Source: Faecalibacterium longum CLA-AA-H243 (GTDB lineage Bacteria; Bacillota; Clostridia; Oscillospirales; Ruminococcaceae). From it: a DNA stretch of 64,000 bases. Shown here piece by piece: positions 58,879 to 64,000 of the stretch. Every line of letters begins with the position of its first letter. Within the stretch, counting starts at the first letter, position 1. Below the pieces are notes generated by a model. It did not search any database. It saw only the letters and a program-made list of their open reading frames with translations, and was not told the origin of the DNA. A program made the position numbers and the translations under genes. The stretch covers positions 25,160-89,159 of the forward strand of contig NZ_JAJEQG010000009.1 of the NCBI RefSeq assembly GCF_020687245.1, given 5' to 3'.

Positions 58879-60080
58879 TGGTATTAGAGACTTTCCGTCA
58901 GGCACTGCAGAACGTCTGGAGCAATAAACTGCGCACGTTTCTGACCATGCTGGGCATCATCATCGGCGTCATGGCGGTCATCGTCATCGTCGGTTTGGGC
59001 AACGGCATGACCAGAAGCATGCGGGACAGCTTTTCCGCAATGGGAACCAACACCCTCTCCATCCAGATATGGGGCTATGGTTCCCGCACTGCGACGGTGG
59101 ATGATTTGTACGACCTCGTCAAAAAGAACCCCAAACTGCTTTCCTCCATCTCGCCGCAGCTGGATTTCAGCGACAACACCCCCAAGGTGGGGACTACGAC
59201 CTACCGCTACAGCGAGATGTACGGCGTGGATGAAAACTACATCGAGATGAAGGGCTACACCCTTGCCAAGGGCCGGAACATCCAGTATATGGACATCGCA
59301 GACAACAAGCAGATCTGCGTCATCGGCGATTACATCAACCGCACGGCCTACGGCGGAAATGCGGTGGGCCAGACCATCAAGCTTGGCCCCTATAAGTTCC
59401 GCATCGTGGGCGTGCTGAAGGCCAAGATCTCCAACCCCGACCAGCAGGAGGGCAGCGACGACGACAGCGTCTACCTGCCCTACACCACAGCCATGCGCCT
59501 TTCCAACGAAAGCTCGCCGGACTCCTACTCCGCCATCATGGTGGACGAGGGCCAGGCCAACGAGGCCAAGGCTGCGGTGGAACAGGAACTGTATGACATC
59601 TTCAAGAGCGACAATGCTTACTACGTCTACAGCGCCAGCGAGTGGCTGGAAGAGATGAACAAGATGATCAACATGGTCATCGTCATCCTCACCGGCATCG
59701 CCAGTATCTCGCTGCTGGTGGGCGGCATCGGCATCATGAACATCATGCTGGTGTCCGTCACCGAGCGCACCCGTGAGATCGGCATCCGCAAGGCCATGGG
59801 CGCGAAGGAAAAGACCATTCTAGCCCAGTTCGTCACCGAGGCGGCCACTACCTCGGCTCTTGGCGGCACGCTGGGCATCGTCCTCGGCTACATCGTGTCG
59901 GCCATCGCCAATCAGGTGCTGCCCATGTTCACCGATGGCATGGACATCACGGTCAGCCCGTCCTTCAACTCCATCGCGGCAGCTTTCGGCATCTCGGTAT
60001 TCATCGGAGTGCTGTTCGGCTATCTGCCCGCAAAACGCGCCGCGCGGCTCAACCCCATCGACGCGTTGAGATATGATTAA
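58878..60080 (+). CDS. MacB/FtsX-type ABC transporter permease
   Basis: A 400-residue permease with an N-terminal helix (LRTFLTMLGIIIGVMAVIVIVG), a large extracytoplasmic MacB periplasmic-core-like domain (about residues 45-270) and three C-terminal helices with the FtsX motif (GGIGIMNIMLVSVTERTREIG, AKRAARLNPIDAL). With the adaptor and ATPase it likely exports a peptide, antibiotic or lipid; the substrate is unknown. The stop codon is immediately followed by repeat R4. Confidence 0.94.
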   Translation: MVLETFRQALQNVWSNKLRTFLTMLGIIIGVMAVIVIVGLGNGMTRSMRDSFSAMGTNTLSIQIWGYGSRTATVDDLYDLVKKNPKLLSSISPQLDFSDNTPKVGTTTYRYSEMYGVDENYIEMKGYTLAKGRNIQYMDIADNKQICVIGDYINRTAYGGNAVGQTIKLGPYKFRIVGVLKAKISNPDQQEGSDDDSVYLPYTTAMRLSNESSPDSYSAIMVDEGQANEAKAAVEQELYDIFKSDNAYYVYSASEWLEEMNKMINMVIVILTGIASISLLVGGIGIMNIMLVSVTERTREIGIRKAMGAKEKTILAQFVTEAATTSALGGTLGIVLGYIVSAIANQVLPMFTDGMDITVSPSFNSIAAAFGISVFIGVLFGYLPAKRAARLNPIDALRYD

Positions 60081-60319
60081 CCTCTCCGTCTGTGCCTTTG
60101 GCGCAGCCACCTCCCCTGACGAGGGGAGGCCTTGGCAGTACGGAAAGCTTTCTCTCTTCGCCAGAGGCTCCCCTCGGTAGGGGCAACAACGACGACCGCC
60201 GCAAGTGGCGGAAACAGGGAGTCGTTGCTGGGGCAGCGGCCAGCAAGACGCGCGCAATGCGCAGCGGATGCTGGGTGCCGCAACCCGGCCTTGTCGAGCG
60301 AAGCGAGACTGAGAGGCTT
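60079..60319. repeat. Palindromic intergenic repeat, copy R4, inverted and with a nested insert
   Basis: Bounded by AACCTCTCCGTC and GACTGAGAGGCTT, in the opposite orientation to R2 and R3. Bases 60079-60183 and 60293-60319 match the inverted R2 sequence. Bases 60184-60292 are extra and replace AGCT of R2. The first base pair of the element overlaps the stop codon of the permease gene. Confidence 0.85.
60184..60292. repeat. Palindromic element nested in repeat R4
   Basis: About 109 bases. It begins with CAACAACGAC (60184-60193), paired with GTCGTTGCTG (60221-60230), around an inner CCGCC/GGCGG hairpin. A second hairpin follows with CCAGCA and TGCTGG arms. It has no coding potential and reads as a second small repeat inserted in the first. 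Confidence 0.6.
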
Positions 60320-60343
60320 AACATTTTTTATAAGGAGATCACA

Positions 60344-62440
60344 ATGAAAAAACGTCTTCTCGCATTTCTGCTGGCGGTCAGCATCGCGGTGTCGATGCTG
60401 GTGATGCCGGCATCGGCTGCGGGCAACAACACCGCCGTCCAGTTTGCCATCACGCTGGGTGCTATGGATTCCGAGCAGTCCGGCGCACTGAATGCAGCCG
60501 TGACCCGCGGCGCATTTGCCAGAATGCTGACCTCTTACTCTACCTACCGGGAGAGCATCTCTTCTCAGGGGGCAGTGGGTACCCTCTACACCGACCTGCC
60601 CGGCTCCTCGGCATGGGCGCCCTATGTCCGCATCGCCGTGCAGCAGGGCTGGATGAACGGCTACACCGATGGCAGCTTCCGCCCGAACAACGCCGTCACG
60701 CTGGAAGAAGCATGCACTGCAGTGCTCAAGCTGATGGGCTATAAGATGACCGACCTGAGCGGCGCGTTTCCCAACGCCCAGCTCAACAAGGCCAGCGAGA
60801 TCGGCCTGCGTGCCGGCCTCGACCGCCGTCAGGGCGAAGCGATGAACTACGAGGACTGCGCCGTCCTGCTCTACAATGCCCTCACCGCCAACAACGCCAG
60901 CGGCTCGGCCTACGGCACGACCCTTGGCTTTACCGTGAGCAATGGTCAGGTGGACGGCTCCACCATCCTGCTCAGCAGCCTGGAAGGCCCCTTCGTGGCT
61001 TCGGAGAGCACGGTGCTGCCCTTCGTCCCTGCCAGCGTCTACCGCAACGATAAGGTCTCCGGCTCCGCAGAGCTGAACAAATACGACGTCTACTACTACA
61101 GCGAGAGCCTCAAGACCCTGTGGGTCTATACCCGCCGTGCCGCAGGCCGCATTACCGAGGTGTCTCCCTCGGCCAGCGCCCCCGCTTCCATCACGGTGGC
61201 AGGCACGTCCTATACGCTGGGCAGTACGGCCATTGCTTCTCAGGTGTCTTCTCTCAACGGCGGCGGTGTTGGCCAGGTGGTCACTCTGCTGCTGGGCATG
61301 AACAATGTGGCCGCAGGCATCATCACCGGCGAGGAGGCCGACGAGGTCTTTTACGGCGTGGTGCAGTCGTCCGCCCGCAACCTCATCGACGAGGACAACA
61401 GTGCCGATGTGCTTCAGACCGTCAAGGTCCTGTGTACCGACGGCCTTGCCCGCGAAGTGAATGTAGACAAGAGCCTGAATTTCCCCGCTGGCTGGCTGGT
61501 GGAAGTGCGGGTCAGCCCCGAAGGCGAGAGCGTGGAAAAAATCGATGAGCGCTCCGTCAGCGGCACTGTGAACGAGAACGCCACCGCGCTGGGCGATATG
61601 GCTCTGGCAGATGACGTGCAGATCCTTGATACGAGTACAGGGGGTGTGGCTGGGACGGTTCGTCCCAGCCGCCTATCGGGGGTAAACTTAAAGGCTTCCG
61701 ATGTCCGCTACTACACCACCAATCCGCAGGGACAGATCGACACGCTTATTCTGAACGATGTGACTGGCGACCTGTGGTACTACGGTGTGCTGGACGATGT
61801 GAAGAATGTCGCCGCCAACTACAGCACCCTTCTCAGTGCCATCAAGGCTGAGCCGGGTAACGGCACCATTGATACCAATGCAGTCGTCAGTCAGGTGAAG
61901 AGCATCATGGTACCCACCACCACAGAGATCTTGTGGGGCGTTATCTCCGGCGACATCCTCAGCACGGCATGGGAGCGCCTGACCAGCAACACCGGCGCAC
62001 TTCTGGGCCTCGGCTTCCAGCAGATCGCCCAGATCACCGGCACTCCCTTCAGCCAGATATTCAACTTCATCGGCAGCGGTGCGACCTATATCGGCTACGT
62101 CAACGGCCAGCAGGCCAGTCTGGGCACTTCCATCAAGTATCCTGTGCTGGCTGGCGGCATTGCGGTCTGTCAGGAGACGACCGGCTCTGTCCGCAACATG
62201 GTGCAGCTGATGCCCATGAAGATCGACAAGGTGGGTGCGGCCAGCGTCCTTTCCTCCAAGGGCGAAAGGTTTGAAATGGCCGATAATACGCAGGTCTACC
62301 TGTGGTACAAGGGTCAATATTACTACACCAAGCTCACTTCCGTCAACTCCGATGATTACTATCTTACTGGTTGGTACGACAACTTTGGCTGCGCCGCTGG
62401 CAAAAAGGTGCGTATCATCGTCGCCGTCAAAAAAGACTGA
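60344..62440 (+). CDS. Exported SLH-domain protein
   Basis: A 698-residue secreted protein with a Sec signal (KKRLLAFLLAVSIAV, cleavage near ASA). At about residues 60-130 an S-layer homology domain is visible: AWAPYVRIAVQQGWMNGYTDGSFRPNNAVTLEEACTAVLKLMGY (fragments APYVRIAVQQGWMNG and YTDGSFRPNNAVT), with a probable partial second one after it. SLH domains bind cell-wall polymers. The rest has no recognised domain. AAGGAGATCACA precedes the ATG at 60344; the longer frame runs through repeat R4. The stop overlaps the ComF gene. Confidence 0.85.
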   Translation: MKKRLLAFLLAVSIAVSMLVMPASAAGNNTAVQFAITLGAMDSEQSGALNAAVTRGAFARMLTSYSTYRESISSQGAVGTLYTDLPGSSAWAPYVRIAVQQGWMNGYTDGSFRPNNAVTLEEACTAVLKLMGYKMTDLSGAFPNAQLNKASEIGLRAGLDRRQGEAMNYEDCAVLLYNALTANNASGSAYGTTLGFTVSNGQVDGSTILLSSLEGPFVASESTVLPFVPASVYRNDKVSGSAELNKYDVYYYSESLKTLWVYTRRAAGRITEVSPSASAPASITVAGTSYTLGSTAIASQVSSLNGGGVGQVVTLLLGMNNVAAGIITGEEADEVFYGVVQSSARNLIDEDNSADVLQTVKVLCTDGLAREVNVDKSLNFPAGWLVEVRVSPEGESVEKIDERSVSGTVNENATALGDMALADDVQILDTSTGGVAGTVRPSRLSGVNLKASDVRYYTTNPQGQIDTLILNDVTGDLWYYGVLDDVKNVAANYSTLLSAIKAEPGNGTIDTNAVVSQVKSIMVPTTTEILWGVISGDILSTAWERLTSNTGALLGLGFQQIAQITGTPFSQIFNFIGSGATYIGYVNGQQASLGTSIKYPVLAGGIAVCQETTGSVRNMVQLMPMKIDKVGAASVLSSKGERFEMADNTQVYLWYKGQYYYTKLTSVNSDDYYLTGWYDNFGCAAGKKVRIIVAVKKD

Positions 62441-63204
62441 TGGCAGGTTATTACAGCCGCCCCGCGCAGCTTGCCCGGCAGATGCGCCAGCTGCTTTTCC
62501 CGAGGCGGTGTCCCTGCTGCCGCAGGGTGCTGGGAACGCTGCCGCTCTGTGAGGTGTGTACACCGCGGCTGGAAGAGCTGCGCCGCGGCCCGGTCATGCG
62601 GCTGGACGTGAGCCGCCACTATCTGGGCGCTCTGGATGGGGCGGCTGCGCCCTACCGGTATGAGGGCGTCGTCCGCAGCGCCATCCTCCGTGCCAAATAC
62701 GAAGGCGAAAGCTGGACAGCGGTGGAGCTTGGCGTGGAGATGACGGCCCGGCTGTTCGGGGCAGAGGTGGAGATGCACTTTGCAGAGCCGGTGCCGGGGC
62801 TGGTCCCCGGTGCGGCCATCGGTTATGACTGCATCGTTCCGGTGCCTGCCACCAGCCGTCGGCGCGGCTACAATGTGCCGGAACGGATGGCGCAGCCTCT
62901 GGCCCATGCACTGGGCCTCCCGCTGCTGCCAAAGGCGCTCTGCCGCGTCCGGGCCGGACGCCATCAGGCAGGACTCTCGCTGGACGAGCGTCTGGCAAAT
63001 GCGGCCGGTGCCTTCCGGGCGCAGGAGCCGGAGCTCGTGGAAGGGAAGCGGGTGCTGCTGGTGGATGACGTCATCACCACCGGCGCTACCGCCGCAGCCT
63101 GCGCGCAGGCACTGCTGGATGCGGGCGCCCACAGCGTCTTTGCCGTGGCAATGGCAGTCACCGAAAATGAAATGGACGCACCATCGAGAGCTTCTGGACG
63201 ATGA
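62440..63204 (+). CDS. comF: ComF-family phosphoribosyltransferase-like protein
   Basis: A 254-residue protein with an N-terminal zinc-finger-like CPCCRRVLG and CEVC pair, and a C-terminal phosphoribosyltransferase domain with the PRPP motif VLLVDDVITTGAT. ComF proteins are needed for DNA uptake in competent Firmicutes and otherwise act in replication-linked repair. The ATG at 62440 shares a base with the stop of the SLH gene (TGATG); no separate ribosome-binding site is evident, so translation is probably coupled. Confidence 0.92.
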   Translation: MAGYYSRPAQLARQMRQLLFPRRCPCCRRVLGTLPLCEVCTPRLEELRRGPVMRLDVSRHYLGALDGAAAPYRYEGVVRSAILRAKYEGESWTAVELGVEMTARLFGAEVEMHFAEPVPGLVPGAAIGYDCIVPVPATSRRRGYNVPERMAQPLAHALGLPLLPKALCRVRAGRHQAGLSLDERLANAAGAFRAQEPELVEGKRVLLVDDVITTGATAAACAQALLDAGAHSVFAVAMAVTENEMDAPSRASGR

Positions 63205-63246
63205 GCGAAAAATCCAGAAAAAATCCAAGAAAAATAAAAAAAGCGC

Positions 63247-63275
63247 TTGACAAAACGGCCTATAGCGGGTATACT
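63247..63275 (+). promoter_or_regulatory. Consensus promoter of tRNA-Pro
   Basis: TTGACA (63247-63252), a 17-base spacer and TATACT (63270-63275). The tRNA begins 36 bases after the -10. Confidence 0.92.
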
Positions 63276-63310
63276 AATGGAGCTGTGAGCGATGAGCCAC
63301 AACAAATATC

Positions 63311-63387
63311 CGGGTGTAGCGCAGTTTTGGTAGCGCGCTTGAATGGGGTTCAAGAGGCCGTGAGTTCGATTCTCGCCACTCGGACCA
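63311..63387 (+). tRNA. tRNA-Pro, anticodon GGG
   Basis: A 77-base cloverleaf: acceptor CCGGGTG pairs with CACTCGG (one G-U), D-arm GCGC/GCGC, anticodon stem CTTGA/TCAAG with loop ATGGGGT giving anticodon GGG, T-arm GTGAG/CTCGC with loop TTCGATT. The discriminator A and CCA are encoded. It decodes CCC and CCU. A terminator follows. Confidence 0.96.
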
Positions 63388-63392
63388 AACAA

Positions 63393-63446
63393 AAATAATC
63401 CGAACTTGTTTCCGATAGGAGATGGGTTCGGATTATTTGTTTTCTT
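63393..63446 (+). terminator. Terminator after tRNA-Pro
   Basis: AAATAATCCGAAC (63393-63405) pairs with GTTCGGATTATTT (63426-63438), followed by GTTTTC. Confidence 0.85.
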
Positions 63447-63539
63447 CGGAAAGTTCAATGCAGGTGTCCGTGGAAGATGAAATCCGAAATCATAGATTGA
63501 CCGACATAAGCCACAACATGATTTTAGGAGGACATGAAC

Positions 63540-63791
63540 ATGAAGTACGATGCAAAAGCTTGCAAATTCAACATGGACACCGGATGCGTGGAGCTGCTGC
63601 TCCAGAATGGGAGAATGATCTCCATCGACTGCACCGGGGTCGAGGATGCACTGGACGTGACCATGGCGCAGAGGTCAGAACTGGACTATCTCATCTATAA
63701 TGACCCTCTGGCGTATGCAGATTTGATTCTGAATGGCGACCCGGAGGAATATTTGAAGAATGTGGCTGGAAGCCATGGGTTAGAAGATTAA
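63540..63791 (+). CDS. Small conserved protein of unknown function
   Basis: An 83-residue soluble protein. MKYDAKACKFNMDTG and a run ending in SELDYLIYNDPLAYADLILNG are typical of a short uncharacterised family seen in gut Clostridia (possibly DUF6061; I am not certain of the number). No signal or membrane segment. The ATG at 63540 has TAGGAGG eight bases upstream; the ATG at 63534 is closer to it. Stands alone after the tRNA terminator. Confidence 0.75.
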   Translation: MKYDAKACKFNMDTGCVELLLQNGRMISIDCTGVEDALDVTMAQRSELDYLIYNDPLAYADLILNGDPEEYLKNVAGSHGLED

Positions 63792-63800
63792 GGGCAAAAC

Positions 63801-63837
63801 AAAAAACAGGGTGCGTCCCTGAATAGGACGCACCCTG
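63801..63837 (-). terminator. Terminator of a minus-strand transcript
   Basis: CAGGGTGCGTCC (63807-63818) pairs perfectly with GGACGCACCCTG (63826-63837). On the minus strand the tail is TTTTTTG, so it ends a leftward transcript. Confidence 0.75.
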
Positions 63838-63938
63838 CCAAAGACCACAGACGATAACGATATGTACAACAGGGCGTTCCCCGTAGCAGAGTTCCCATAA
63901 AACAGTATTTGCAAAAGTTCCCTAAATGGGGAAGATTT

Positions 63939-63968
63939 GGCGTGACTTCGGTCACGCCTTTTCTTTTG
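63939..63968 (+). terminator. Hairpin with T-rich tail near the right edge
   Basis: GGCGTGAC (63939-63946) and GTCACGCC (63951-63958) form a TTCG tetraloop hairpin followed by TTTTCTTTT. It overlaps the stop codon of the partial minus-strand gene. Confidence 0.6.
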
Positions 63969-63999
63969 CTTCCAGTTCATCCAGAGGGATGTACCCCAG
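63952..63999 (-). CDS. 3' tip of a minus-strand gene, product unknown
   Basis: The minus strand from the window edge reads LGYIPLDELEAKEKA and a TGA stop at 63954-63952. Amino-acid composition and the fact that a leftward terminator lies downstream suggest a real C-terminus. Too short to name. Confidence 0.4.
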   Translation of the reverse strand: MGYIPLDELEAKEKA

Positions 64000-64000
64000 C

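Noticed and set aside
63780..63980. 66-residue minus-strand frame near the right edge
   Set aside because: It spans two hairpins and has no ribosome-binding site or recognisable sequence; a better minus-strand frame ends at 63952.
1..64000. CRISPR arrays, prophage genes, integrases or insertion-sequence transposases
   Set aside because: No regularly spaced direct repeats and no transposase, integrase or phage structural protein is visible. The only mobile-like sequences are the small palindromic repeats.

Overview
The window is GC-rich (near 60 percent by eye) and densely packed. It looks like a chromosomal segment of a strictly anaerobic gut Firmicute of the Oscillospiraceae (Ruminococcaceae), most like Faecalibacterium or a close relative. 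The reasons are the [FeFe]-hydrogenase, the GGGtGRT/NifU-like pair, helicase-associated-repeat protein, SLH protein, flavin-type extracellular reductase, anaerobic cobalamin route and the dispersed palindromic repeats starting AACCTCTC. This assignment is inference from gene content; no 16S gene is present.

Layout. 1-3712: glycolysis (pgk partial, tpiA, gpmI). 3728-9000, mostly minus strand: a small exported protein, a group B-like [FeFe]-hydrogenase with a Rex-like site upstream, tRNA methylthiotransferase mtaB, then a plus-strand D-Ala-D-Ala carboxypeptidase. 9130-15420: pgi, a small P-loop protein, a DUF177-rpmF pair, a DUF512 radical-SAM-like protein, der and plsY. 15432-19617: a PsiE-like membrane protein, ridA and an 896-residue protein with seven helicase-associated repeats behind a degenerate helicase core.

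19622-40828 is the main feature: a cobalamin region on the plus strand. A B12 riboswitch with tandem terminators precedes an exported lipoprotein CbiK chelatase. A terminator and a new promoter follow, then about 20 tightly overlapping genes: a cell-surface lipoprotein, a siderophore/B12-type ABC importer whose ATPase is fused to CbiD, cbiL, cbiF, cbiG, cbiH, cbiJ, cbiET, cbiA, cobT, cobU, cobS, a second short cobU-like gene, cobC, cbiB, cobD, cbiP, cobA and cbiC. Together they cover the anaerobic route from sirohydrochlorin to cobalamin. No genes for sirohydrochlorin synthesis or for making the lower-ligand base are present.

40827-44473, minus strand: a gene of unknown function, then a VWA protein and a MoxR ATPase resembling cobaltochelatase CobT/CobS or NorD/NorQ. 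44646-51899: an alanine:sodium-type symporter, an iron-type alcohol dehydrogenase, a duplicated-domain membrane protein, hisS and an OFA-type MFS transporter. 51967-56328: the NifU-like/GGGtGRT pair and an extracellular flavoprotein reductase with a NusG-II partner. 56383-63204: a MacAB-type efflux system, an SLH protein and a ComF-type phosphoribosyltransferase. 63247-64000: tRNA-Pro(GGG), a small protein and the 3' tip of a minus-strand gene.

A family of palindromic intergenic repeats appears four times (7568, 47534, 50440, 60079). One copy sits inside a terminator hairpin and one has another palindromic element nested in it.
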